A stretch of DNA of 64,000 bases. Source: Bradysia coprophila. Its lineage: Eukaryota > Arthropoda > Insecta > Diptera > Sciaridae. Of the stretch, positions 24,799 through 34,971 are shown piece by piece. Below the pieces are notes generated by a model. That model saw only the letters and a program-made list of their open reading frames with translations. It had not been told where the DNA came from and made no database searches. Positions within the stretch are counted from its first letter, which is position 1; each line of letters starts with the position of its first letter. The translations under genes were made by a program, and so were the position numbers. Location of the stretch: the NCBI RefSeq assembly GCF_014529535.1, contig NW_023503608.1, forward strand, positions 3,844,001 through 3,908,000, given 5' to 3'.

Positions 24799-25026
24799 GA
24801 TGCAGAAAGGGGTTTTGATAAGCTTGCTCTTTCACGAGCTGCTCAAGAGAGTGTGCAAATATTAAAAAATTCAGAAGTTGCTGGAATAAGAGATGTAGCT
24901 AATGAACTTTATGATGCAGAAAGGGGTTTTGATGAGTTTGCTCTTTCACGAGCTGCTCAAGAGAGTGTGCAAATATTAAAAAACTCAGAAGTTGCTGGAA
25001 TAAGAGATGTAGCTAATGAACTTTCA
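24799..25026 (+). repeat. 114-bp tandem duplication within the bacterial-like ORF
   Basis: Two head-to-tail copies (24799-24912 and 24913-25026) start GATGCAGAAAGGGGTTTTGA and end near GCTAATGAACTT. They differ at only a few positions and encode 38 residues each, so the frame is kept. A third partial unit without the GATGCAG start may follow. Near-identity implies a recent duplication or a natural protein repeat. Confidence 0.85.
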
Positions 25027-25079
25027 GAAATACTAAGGAAAGGTGGTTCTAATGCACAAAAACTAGCAAATATTATTAA

Positions 25080-25463
25080 GAGGGCAGACTAGGTGTGAAG
25101 TAGGCTGTAATTGAAAAATTGGTTTTAAAATTAATGTAGACCATTAATGAAAATTTGTTCCAGCAATTAGATGAGCAATATGTTTATCTATCTCTAAAAA
25201 ACGAAAAACGATTTACAATAAGCAACAGTTGGAAGAAAACCGATTTCCAAAATATGAACGTCGCTTAAAGTTAGGCTATGCAATATTTTTTTGGAAATCG
25301 GTTTTCTTCCAACTGTTGCTTATTGTAAATCGTTTTTCATTTTTTAGAGATAGATAAACATATTGCTCATCTAATTGCTGGAACAGATTTTCATTAAATG
25401 GTCTACATTAATTTTAAAACCAATTTTTCAATATATAGCCTACTTCACACCTAGTCTGCCCTC
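25080..25463. mobile_element. TTAA-flanked long-hairpin element (piggyBac-like target)
   Basis: A 384-bp element made almost entirely of two inverted arms of about 175 bp. Termini are GAGGGCAGACTAGGTGTGAA and its inverse, and a short loop lies around 25253-25288. TTAA flanks both ends (25076-25079 and 25464-25467), the target of piggyBac transposases, although the terminal GAGGG is not the usual CC start. Removing the element plus one TTAA joins the flanking frame as ...ANIINESDEKYF.... It has no ORF of its own. Confidence 0.75.
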
Positions 25464-25928
25464 TTAATGAAAGTGATGAAAAATATTTTCAAAAAGGGTG
25501 TTTAGAGCTTTATGAAGACATAGCGGATTATCTACAGCCTTTAGCTAATTTTGATGATAGTAAACAAGCACAACTTGAAACTAAAATACTTGAAAAACTT
25601 CTTGAGCGAATAAAAGAAGCTAAATATGATAGAACATTGAGTTTTGAAAAAGTAGAAAATGTTATAGAAAAACTTGTAAATGGAACGACTTGCATATTTA
25701 AAAGCAGAGTTTAGCAAGTTGGATGTAGCAGGAAAAATCTTTGCAGCAGCAGCTACTGCTGCGGCGATAGCTGCTACACCTATTGTATTAGGTGTAGGTT
25801 TAGCTGGCACCGATGTGGCTTTGTTGCATAGCTAGAGCTAGTGCAGTTTAGGGAGGAAAAAGTCATTAAATGTATGGTTACTAACGCATTTTATTGTAAA
25901 ATAGGCATTTTTCTAATAAGTATAACTT

Positions 25929-26246
25929 ATGCCACAAAAAATGAGAGTCCGTAACCAGAGAGAATATAACGAATTTCTTGAAAAAAGAGGAAATATTTTT
26001 CATTTTATTAATGAAGCAACAGAAAATTGGTACGAAAATAGTCCAAAAGTGGCCGGTGGAAACAACATTTACAGCGATAAAGTTGTGATTTTGGTTCATA
26101 TAATAACTTGTCTATTTAGGATTGGTCTAAGGCAAACGGTAGGATTTATAAAAGGATATCTCGAGCAAATAGGGAGAAATCTACCTGTCATAAGCTATTC
26201 GCAGGCTTCAAGGAGGTTTAAAGAACTTAATATTGAAATTGACACT
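25929..26246 (+). pseudogene. Rickettsia-like IS5-type transposase, N-terminal fragment
   Basis: The frame opens MPQKMRVRNQREYNEFLEKR and continues with GGNNIYSDKVVILVHIITCL, FIKGYLEQIGRNLP and SYSQASRRFKELN. I recognise these as the N-terminal region of DDE transposases of the IS5 group common in Rickettsia and relatives. Only about 105 residues remain; the catalytic DDE core is missing. Homology ends where a 24-bp palindrome array begins (26251). The leader 25840-25928 is probably IS end or flank. It sits 94 bp after the bacterial-like ORF on the same strand, so both probably came from one donor. No intact transposase is encoded. Confidence 0.75.
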
Positions 26247-26250
26247 GTGG

Positions 26251-26394
26251 CTATTCGCACGCGCGTGCGAATAGCCATTACACACTGTAGTAGACTATTC
26301 GCACGCGCGTGCGAATAGTCATTTCACATTGAACTTGACTATTCGCACGCGCGTGCGAATAGCCATTTTACATTCGGTTTGACTATTCGCACGC
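26251..26394. repeat. Tandem array of a 24-bp perfect palindrome, 44-bp period
   Basis: CTATTCGCACGC followed directly by its reverse complement occurs at 26251-26274, 26295-26318 and 26339-26362. A fourth unit at 26383-26394 contains exactly the left half. Spacers are each 20 bases and related to one another (all contain CATT.CA..TG-like cores), so this is a short satellite rather than a CRISPR array. The same 12-base half-site recurs at 27322-27333, next to the start of the Penelope-like frame. Confidence 0.85.
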
Positions 26395-27334
26395 ATCCAC
26401 ATTTTATCTCAAATCAAAACGATTCCATTTTGTCGTTATAGCGTAAATTCATTCAAAATACATATAAAAATATTTTGAGATCAGAATTAACTCAAAATAT
26501 CCAAAACTTACGTTACATTAAATGATGGATTTGTTTTAAATTAATTCAAAATAAGTAAAGTAAAAATATCGAAAGGGTCACAATAAAAATTCCTAGGGAA
26601 TTTTTCCTTTTAACGACTTAATGAAACGACAAAGCGTTTCGTTCGATCTTAGGGAATTTTTCCATCGAGAAAATGTAAACGCGTTTGTTGATGCTAACTA
26701 ATTTAGCCTCCTACGAACTTTAACGCAAGATGGTATGTCCACATTCTTTTTCATATTGGCACATTCATTGTTCCACTTTGGAACAAACCATTTTTTGGTA
26801 GAATAAAGCGAAAAACGTTTTGGAACATTTGAATTTACAATTATTTTTATTGGAACATTTTAATGCTGACAATATCGAAATGGCTTAAAATGTTCTATAT
26901 AGTCCATTTTGCATTGGCTTGGCATGATCAATATGATTATCTGGACGATTGTTTTGGGTGGTGACTGAAGAATCTTTTTAATGCTCAAGTTTAATTTTAA
27001 TCACTCTAGCTCACTTTTTATCACTCCTTTTGAGCCATTAATGGTAAATAATAATTCTGTTCTGAACAAATTTTGAACCCATGACACTAAAACCAATTGC
27101 TCATGAAGCAACAACTCTAACCATCACGTAATTTTCCGTACATATGGAATTAAATGTATGGCGAATGTAGTTCTGAGTTTTCAAACAACCTTGTATGTAA
27201 CACGTTGCGAAACCTCTTTTCGCAACTTGTTGCATGAATTACTATTTCGACACTTGTCTGTGTATAAATGAAGTCACTCTTACATTGCCGTTTGTTGATT
27301 TATCAGTTTTTCGAGTACTGGCTATTCGCACGCG
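26395..27334. other. AT-rich spacer before the Penelope-like element
   Basis: No coding exon was found. It contains an inverted tRNA-like SINE (27065-27135) and short repeated phrases (AGGGAATTTTTCC near 26596 and 26651). The part nearest 27334 may be the untranslated 5' region of the Penelope-like element. Confidence 0.4.
27065..27135 (-). repeat. tRNA-like SINE fragment
   Basis: On the minus strand GTGATGGTTAGAGTTGTTGC resembles box A, and CATGGGTTCAAAATT about 40 bases later resembles box B. It aligns by eye with the element at 9612-9702. No cloverleaf can be closed. Confidence 0.4.
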
Positions 27335-30300
27335 AAATCGAGCGCCCATGAAAAATATGAATATGATTTTCGCGCAACAACTTTCTTAAACGAGAAGTTT
27401 AAAGTTATTGTGAACAAAGAACGTCCGGTGGTTGAAAAGTTGCGCGTTGTTCCTGAAATCATCGACGATTTTGTGAAAAATTTGTCATCAGTAGAGTTTA
27501 GTGATGATAAACTGAAACTTTTGAATAAATAATTGAAATTTTCGATCCAACCGACGGTACCGCCTGTTGAGGATCTCATAGTAGCAGTCCAATCGCAGAC
27601 AAAAGATATGGACCAAGATACTAAATCAAGGATATTACAGGACAGCTATAAGACGCTAGAACGATTAAAGGACAATTATTTGCCCTCTATTGACACGTAC
27701 AAGATGAATAACTTGATTAAAGGTATGAAATCCAAAGATGTTTACATAACGAGAGCTGACAAGACTAACAATGTTGTTATCATGAACAAACAAACTTATG
27801 ACGAGAGAGTACAAAGTCTCACTGATAATGGTCCGTATGACGTCATTGACGACGACCCGATCACGACATTAATTAACGATGTTCACAAGACGATCAATAA
27901 GCACATTAACGTTCTCACTGAGTTGATTAGTCCTAATTTTTACAATGAACCTCGCCCGCATACGAAGTACGCGTCCAGTAAGTTAGATGAATCTGTTAGA
28001 TACCAGCTTAAGAATCGAAATCCGCACATTCCGATTTTACATTGTACAGCGAAGCTGCATAAAGATCCGCCTGATAAAATGAGACCGATTTCTTCTAATA
28101 TCGATGCCCCGTGCGAACGTATCGCTAAATGGTTAGTCAAACAGTTTAGTCAAATGACACCTCCGAAAAGCTTTTCTGTTAAAAACGCCACAGAATTTAC
28201 TAACAAGCTGAAAAATGTTAAGATTGGGAGGAACGAGATGATGGCTTCGTACGACGTTGAATCCCTTTATCCCAGCATCCCAGTTGAAGAGTCGATTAGT
28301 TTGTTGAAAAAATGGCTGATATCGAATGGAATAGCCGAACCGTATATAGATATGTATATTGATCTCACACGTCTATGCATGGAACAAAACTACTTCATGT
28401 TTCGAGGGAAGATCTATAAACAACGATATGGCACAGCAATGGGCAATTCTCTGTCAAGTTTTATTGCAGAAATTTTCATGGCTGACTTCGAGATGAAAGC
28501 TAGCAAAGATGACAAGTTTCCGAGGATTTGGATCAGGTTCATTGACGATGTCTTCGTTATAATGAATAGGCGGAAAATTAAGCCCACTATGGATTGGCTC
28601 AATTCTCTGAAAGACTCCATCAACTTCACCAATGAAGTAGAACAGAATAATGTCCTTCCATTCCTGGATGTCTTAGTCCAGGGACTAAAATAAGGATTTC
28701 TGTGCAGGTGGGAAACTTTTCGAAGGGGCGCCTAAACACAAAATCTTGGGCGCCAAAGTAACAATTTTTTATCCAAAAATAATATCATGCGTTCAGGACG
28801 TTGACGTAAATATGTTTTAAGATTTAAAGAGAATTATTCCCCTGACCGTAAGTTCTTTCATCCAAAAAATCATTCAAAATGTAAAGTCTAGTCAAGTCTC
28901 CGATCATACCTGATAATAATCTGCAATTTTCTGGAATTTAATTTTTCGGTCATGTTAGGGGTGTATTTTTACCTGTGGAAAATGCGTCCACAATATGACC
29001 TAAAAATCCAATTCCAGAAAATTGCAGATTATTATCGGTTTACTGGACTAAAAGGTGTTTTTGGTAGAATATCAGCCCTAAAAATCACAATAGTGGTGAG
29101 TTTTTGGGTATGAGGGTGAGTTTTGTCTATCTTAATTTACATATCTCAATGGATGTAACTGAAAACATTCTCAAGTAACGTCTGTAACATCTCTGATTTT
29201 TGCAGAATTTTTGGACCCCTACTTAGAGGTAAAACTATTTATTCAAATATTCTTCGTTAAATTAGGGTGTGTTCCGCCATTTTAAAAAATCTGAGTAAAT
29301 TACATAATGTAGGCACATTCCATGAAGACAAATCAAGTGACCAAAAACGGTAGTAGCACTTTTGTCTAGCAAATGGAAAAAAATCATTGAATTTTTCAAT
29401 CGTTAAAAGGGGTCCAAAAAATCTGAAAAAATCTGAAAAAATCTCGGATGTTTACCCTCCATACCGACATTTTTTAAGAATTTCTACCTATTTTTACGTT
29501 AACACACCAGAGAGAAATAAATGAGAAACAAAATTCACATTTTTGTTAATAACACCATTTTGGAGTTTCATACGCCACTCCACTCCACTGAAAGTAGTTC
29601 TAGGCCAAGACCTTTCGAATGATTTAGTTCCTTTAGTGTCACTTTTTACATGCAAACCCTATTTTCTTTCCATTTTTTTTTTTAGTTTTTAGGAAAGTGA
29701 AAGCTACAAATGTGAAATAATTTGATTCTGTATCTGTATCTCCATCGAAATGGTGATAAAAGATTAAAAAAAACTGATATCGACAATGTCAATATCATTT
29801 TCCACTAGGTTCAATGCGCCGCAGGCAAAATTTGTATTAAAATTACATTCATTTGACTATTTCAAGTCAGATAATTGTAATTTTTCTTGTGGGCAGATCT
29901 GGATTCGCAGGTGGGAATTAGAGGGGCGCAGGTGGGAAAATTCCCACCTGCGATGTTCCTTAGTTTAGTCCCTGTCTTAGTCATCAACAACAACTCTAAC
30001 ATAGAATTCGACATTTACAGAAAGCCGACGTTTACTGGTAGAATCATCACGAGTGATTCATTCCACAATTATAGACACAAAATGGCTGCTCTGCATTCCA
30101 TGGCTAACCGTATGACATCGATTCCTGTGAATGAAGAAAGATACACAGCTGAAATGAATCGTATCGTTGAAATAGGCAAGATCAATGGATACCCGAGAAG
30201 CACTGTTAGTAACATCATAAAGCGACATGAACTCAACAAACAACGGATGGATGCGTCAATACAGTTTACGAAAGTAAAAGACGAGGAAACGAAACACGTA

Positions 30301-30765
30301 GTTCTGCCGTATTTTCATCATACCACCGATGAATTATCCCGCATTTATCGTGATTGTGGATTCCAAGCAGTGAATAAGAATTCTTACAGCGTACAGAAAC
30401 TAATAGGTAGTGCCAAGGACAAAATTCCTGATTTGCTGAAATCTGGAATATACGAGATTGGATGTCAATCTGGATGTGATTACAAATACTTAGGAAAGAC
30501 TGAACGAAACCCCACGATTCGTTACAATGAGCATGACTACTGCTATGCGAAATGTGATATGAAAAGTGCAGTTGCTAATCATTTAATTGAACACAAACAT
30601 GTGACAGATATTTCTAATGTTAAGTTGATTCAATTAGTGAATGGAAGAAACACTTGTGCTTTCGAGTGTTATGAAAACATTCAGATCATTAAGAACGGTA
30701 GAGTTAATCTTTTGATGAATCAAAATGATGGCAACGTCAACTCGATTTTGTTTAATTTGATTTAG
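27335..30765 (+). mobile_element. Penelope-like retroelement (RT plus GIY-YIG endonuclease), disrupted
   Basis: One frame covers 27335-28678 and resumes at 29983-30765 after a hAT-like insertion. The first part opens within the N-terminal region and has one in-frame TAA at 27530-27532. RT landmarks follow: KLHKDPPDKMRPI, motif A ASYDVESLYPSIP, motif B GTAMGNSLSSFIAE, motif C RFIDDVFVI and PFLDVLV. The second part has IEFDIYRKPTFTGR, a linker with SGIYEIGCQ..CDYKYLGKTER...RYNEHDY, which is the GIY-YIG nuclease of Penelope-like elements, and ends with TAG/TAA-rich sequence after LFNLI. Apart from the stop and the insertion the frame is intact, so it was active fairly recently. The terminal repeats were not delimited. 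Confidence 0.85.
28679..29974. mobile_element. Non-autonomous hAT-like element inside the Penelope-like RT
   Basis: A 1,296-bp insertion. Left terminus CAGGGACTAAAATAAGG; right terminus (reverse complement) CAGGGACTAAACTAAGG. The 8-bp duplication TCTTAGTC lies at 28671-28678 and 29975-29982. Removing the element with one copy restores FLDVLV-INNNSN in frame. It contains no transposase. Inner structure includes a hairpin built on AATCTGCAATTTTCTGGAAT (28917 against about 29033) and repeats of GCAGGTGGGAA near both ends (28704, 29907, 29929). Confidence 0.85.
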
Positions 30766-31752
30766 ATACACGGTCAGATGTTAGTGTGATGCATTTGTTT
30801 CGTCCGTATATCTATGACTGTATTGATTATGTGTGTGACGAAACATAGTCTGTGATAACGAATAATGATCTGACTGTGTATGACTTTGACGAGAGTTGTT
30901 TTATTTCGAATTATACAAGACTTGATAATGCATGCGTTGCATGCGAAATGTATATGTCTTTTAGAAGAATTAAATGTTGAAATCTAAAATCTGTTGTAGT
31001 TTAATTTAGAACTCATTAATCGTTGTTTTATCGATTAATTAAATTAATAGTTGTCCAGATTTTAACGGATGTTGCTCAAACAGTTGAGAAGATTTTCTAC
31101 GAACTTTTGAATAGAAATCAATCAATAATACGGCTAATACTTCTCCGGCAATGTTATGCAGGTTCCACAGTTGTCACAACTGGAATTTCATAATCCAGAC
31201 TTCGTAAACTTGGAAGTCGAAAAACATATCAGAGAGCTATTTTCTATTGATGTTGCGATTCTGATGCACTTAGAGTTGTGTTGTGATTTGTTGGCGCAAG
31301 AATTTGTACAGCTCTTTAAGTGCCGTAAACATATAAATGGTTACAATGGCTGCCTGTTGTTAAGCTGTTTTTGCAAATTATTTTCCAAATTTTTGGACGG
31401 CTGCACACTATATTAGTCGTTATGGTGGGTGTGACAACTATCATGAATTCTGAAACGGAAAATCAAATTTATTTTCACCGAACTTAAAGTAACACGTTTT
31501 TAGGTTCGGGAAATCTAGCAGGTTAATTAAGATTAGAACGAAGATTGAGAGTGGGACAGATTACGAAGCGTAACAGAAGATAACAGAAAAAAAGTTGTTG
31601 AGGTAAAATTAGGTTTAGCTACTTTTTCAAACTATTTCGTTGGGTGAAAGATTGCAAAACATTCAATCAAATTTTTATAATTTCTTTCAAAAACTTTCGA
31701 TACGGAATTGAATTTAAATTTTTTTAAACTAAAAAAGAAATGACAGCGTAAT
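30766..31752. other. Penelope-like 3' flank and AT-rich spacer
   Basis: The first few hundred bases probably include the element's 3' untranslated tail. The frame at 31156-31416 begins without a convincing start context, has no motif, and the opposite strand is nearly as open, so I do not call a gene. Confidence 0.4.
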
Positions 31753-32239
31753 TTAACGTCCAACACCGATTCCATCCTTGCAGATTCCTTTCATATATGC
31801 CGCGATGACTCCTTGATTGACGAATTCACCTGCGATGGTTTGACTGAAATATAATTGTACATTACTGACCGTTCTCCAGTATTTTATCATAGGAAACCTA
31901 CTTGTTGTCAACATATTCAAAACCTTTCGCCCTTGCAGCATCACAATCAACTTTTGTAATGAACTCCTGAAAGATAATTATACGTGAACTGTCATTATTC
32001 GAACCTCTTGCACTTTTACTTACAATCAGAAAGAAAGCCGTCATGTCCTGTATATGCCTGACGTTTTTAATTTTGCTTAACGGTTGCCAAATTTTGCCCA
32101 ACACATTCTTCGGCAGATCGTCTTTGATTATGAAGAGAACACGATCCATAACCTATAATATAATTAATGTCAGATTGTTGTATAATTATTATAATTAATT
32201 AAATTTCAAACTTACGCTTTCTTCCTCTGAATACGCCAT
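31753..32239 (-). CDS. Uncharacterised 102-residue protein, four exons
   Basis: Minus-strand exons: 32216-32239 (MAYSEEES), 32024-32152, 31902-31966, 31753-31843. Every intron is short (51-63 bp), GT-AG and phase-compatible, and the join gives 102 residues ending in a TAA, which is strong evidence of a real gene. The product has no signal peptide or membrane helix. It contains MDRVLFIIKDDLPKN, KIKNVRHIQDMTAFF, KVDCDAARAKGFEYV and GVIAAYMKGICKDGIGVGR. I do not recognise the family. It lies between a Penelope-like element and repeat copy B, about 2.7 kb from the kinase gene's 3' end and on the same strand. It could be a young or fast-evolving gene, or one truncated at its 5' end. Polyadenylation signal not obvious. 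Confidence 0.7.
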
Positions 32240-32589
32240 GAATCCTATTGTCTAAATCCTATTGTCTGAATCACAACAAAACAAATGAAAACCAATGTCA
32301 GTGCCGTCAGTTCCAAAACAAGACGTGCTCATCGAGCCAAACGCAGTATAATGACTTTTTAGAGCGCTAAAAATTTGAATTTGTATTTTTGTATTCATTC
32401 ATTCATTCATTTATTTATTTCGTTTTAAGTCAACTTAAGATAAGCGGACTATCAGTACAAATAAGCATAATAAAGGCAAAGGTAAATTAAACATTAAAAA
32501 TAAAAAAAAATAAAAAAGTCGAGTCGACATAGGTGCACTGATGAGTCTTGATAAGACGAAATCAGCATTAATGTTCGATAAAATTGAGT
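32240..32589. other. Spacer with an ATTC microsatellite and a hammerhead-like core
   Basis: It contains (ATTC)n/(ATTT)n at about 32393-32420, an A-rich run around 32498-32516 and the hairpin motif at 32538-32561 discussed in the findings. No gene. Confidence 0.4.
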
Positions 32590-33472
32590 TGTGAGAAATT
32601 AAATGGTACACACTTTACATTGGCATTTAACGCTGTGACGTCACAGCTCACTTTGGTACGATTTACAAAGTGGTTAGGCTTCCACCACTGATATTTTGGG
32701 TTCGATGCTCATAAAATACTTTTTTTTTATTTGCTGATCGCAAAGCTTATGATTTCAAAAGTTTTACTTTTGATTTACCATTTCTAAAAATATCAAAAAA
32801 GTAAAGAGATCAAAGAAAAATCGCTGAAATTCCTTTTTTTTCAGTCAATACAGAATCTAAAAAAAATGTATGACCGTCTGGTTGGTAACATTAGTAATGT
32901 TGGTAATATTCAGTATAATTTACAACACAGAGACATCTATGTAAAAGTGAAGAACTAATGAATTGCGCGGAACTTTTAACTTTTCGTATGGTTTGTTTTG
33001 CGTTGATGTAACATATGTATGAGAATACATCGACAATCCTCCGGTTTAGAAAGAGAAATTATTGTTTTAGTGAATTTTCTTAATGCATAACAAAGCCCCT
33101 AATGATCTATAACCTATTGCAGAGAAAGTTTGTGCTGTGGAATATGACATGAAGAGTTTTTGGAAATCCCGTTTTCACAAAGTGCAGGCGCATGTAAGTG
33201 TTTAACATATCAAAAACGTACTTTCCACCGCACCTACCAACCACATATAATGGGTGTTGTTGTTAGTAGACAATAATTTTATCAACGGACTTGATTAATA
33301 GGGTCAACTGTTTACTGACGTTTCCCTTATTCTCAACACTTTTTCGAAATCTAATGAACTCATAGTCATTCATGATTCAAAATATTTGGTCATGTGTGTC
33401 TGAACAAAAAAGAAGATTCACGAAACTTACACAAAGCGCGAACCAAAATTAGTGTTCGGTAAAATTAGTTCC
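32590..33472. repeat. 0.9-kb dispersed repeat, copy B
   Basis: Nearly identical to 22284-23233 in the same orientation, about 10.3 kb away. It has the same TGACGTCA palindrome (32636-32643) and tRNA-like box pair. It has 17 extra bases near 33175 (CACAAAGTGCAGGCGCA) and lacks about 80 bases present in copy A. No terminal inverted repeats, no ORF and no clear target duplication. Confidence 0.75.
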
Positions 33473-34971
33473 TGAGACACTGAAATTTATCTGATGATTA
33501 TTGAGTACGTTTTCGCCCTAAATGTTTCACGAAATGAAATTGTAGACTGGAAGCTTTTCTTCTTTTTTTTACATGGGAGAGCTATGTCTCTGTTTGTCGT
33601 TCCGAAAGATATTTCTTTAAAAGTTAATAAACGTGAAAAGGAATCCTGTTTTGGTTTTTGTGTGCTGCATTTCAGTTCTTGCAATCTGTTAATTGCAAAC
33701 CAATTTTGCTGAATTTTCCCTTGGTTTTCAAAAAGGATTTTCACTTTTCAATTTGAGGTTTCTCCTAACAAATGATTTTCATGTTCTTTTCTACAACCAA
33801 AGGTTTCGTCGTAATAAAAGGGCTTTGTAATACCAAACAATTCTACATCACGAAATCCCGTATACAAAACACACGGTGGAACTGAGCGACTTTATTTTGC
33901 GAAGGTCGTGAACATGGGACATTATTATTGAAAATGTAGAGGGATTTGCTGTGAGTAATTTGCAAGCGAAATTAAAATCCTTTAGCAAGGATACCATATA
34001 AATTCTCAAATTGAATTTCGTCTAGCTAAATGGTGGTGTATTGGGTCTCAAATGAATGTTAAGACAAAGAAAATGTTAGGTGCTTTGGTTAGGAGCTTCT
34101 TTCTATCATATACCACCCATTGGATTCTTAAAACTCCATTCAATACATGGAGAATTTATACGCTATCCCTGCTAAAGGATTTTAATTTCTCTTGCAAATT
34201 ACTCGTAGCAAATTCCTCTAACATTTTCAATAAACAACATCCCAAGTTCAGGACCTTCGCTAAATAAAGATTTGGTGACACACCTTTACGGTATGTATGA
34301 AAATTGACTTAAAAAACCTCCAACTTCATCAATATTTTCAAAAATGCCCGTCGCACCTACCTAACGAACGAAAGTATATTCTTTCAATTAAATTCATTTC
34401 ACCGTGTGTGTGTGCACGGCATTTTGGGTCTTAGGGTTGGTCGATTCTTTTCATTCCAGTGTGCTGGCTTGGGAAATAATTGAGTATAAAACAAACAAAA
34501 CGATAAATTGAAAATAGTTTTTATTTCTTTCAATGTTTTTACACAGCAAAAGAACAAAAAGAGGAATATAAAATTCAACAAAAACTTAACGAGACTCCAA
34601 CTAAATTATAATGTAAATCTCGGTAATTTTCTCCGAACGAATTGATTCGTTCAAAAGTGCATACGTAAAATTTTTAGTTGATGACACTTTGCCAATAATC
34701 TTTTTTTTTTTTTTAATTTAATTTAAGTAATTGAAGAGACTAGAAAATTTCTAAAAAAAACCATGAAAGTCATTCAAAGGACAAATTAATAATAGAAAAT
34801 GCTAACCTTAGTGTATGTATGTACAAAATAGAGACTATATGCTAAAAACGGATATGAAATTGTCATTCTGTTCCACTAAATTCTAATTTACATTGTAAGA
34901 GCACTCAATTGTAATAGTCTAAACGATTAAGAATATAATACTGTCTGTCGAACAAACATTTCCATTCAATA
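33473..34971. other. Interval 3' of the kinase gene
   Basis: Short frames on both strands (33487-33744, 34052-34267) show no motif and are not called. The right part includes the kinase 3' UTR. A minus-strand AATAAA (TTTATT at 34520-34525) about 450 bases past the stop is a candidate polyadenylation signal. TTTAGCAAGGATACCATATA near 33982 and its near-inverse near 34165 form an imperfect foldback of about 230 bp. Confidence 0.4.

Larger units (their letters stand above)
23234..25835 (+). pseudogene. Rickettsia-like protein gene, transferred and broken
   Basis: The conceptual protein is Lys/Glu/Ile/Asn-rich, typical of low-GC alphaproteobacteria, and unlike the insect genes here it has no introns. 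In-frame segments are 23238-23759, 24715-25079 and 25468-25679; two transposon insertions separate them, and removing each with one copy of its target duplication restores the frame. Damage: an in-frame TGA at 23418-23420, and a frameshift near 25680, after which an overlapping frame (ATG at 25680, stop 25833-25835) continues into an Ala-rich hydrophobic C-terminus (AAAATAAAIAATPIVLG). Residues around ERGFD...ANEL form a 38-residue tandem duplication (24799-24912 and 24913-25026). The 5' end is cut by repeat copy A. I do not recognise the family. Rickettsial origin is inferred from style and from the adjacent IS transposase. Confidence 0.7.

Noticed and set aside
23234-26246. Bacterial contamination in the assembly
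   Set aside because: Host-type transposons with target duplications lie inside the bacterial ORF and host repeats flank it directly. Contamination cannot be fully excluded without reads across the junctions.
26251-26394. Array of 24-bp repeats with 20-bp spacers looks like CRISPR
   Set aside because: The spacers are related to each other, the repeat is a perfect palindrome, the host is eukaryotic and there are no cas genes; it is a short satellite.
33487-33744. Overlapping ORFs on both strands at 33.5 kb
   Set aside because: Both frames are open by chance in AT-rich sequence with homopolymer runs; no motif, start context or splice partner.
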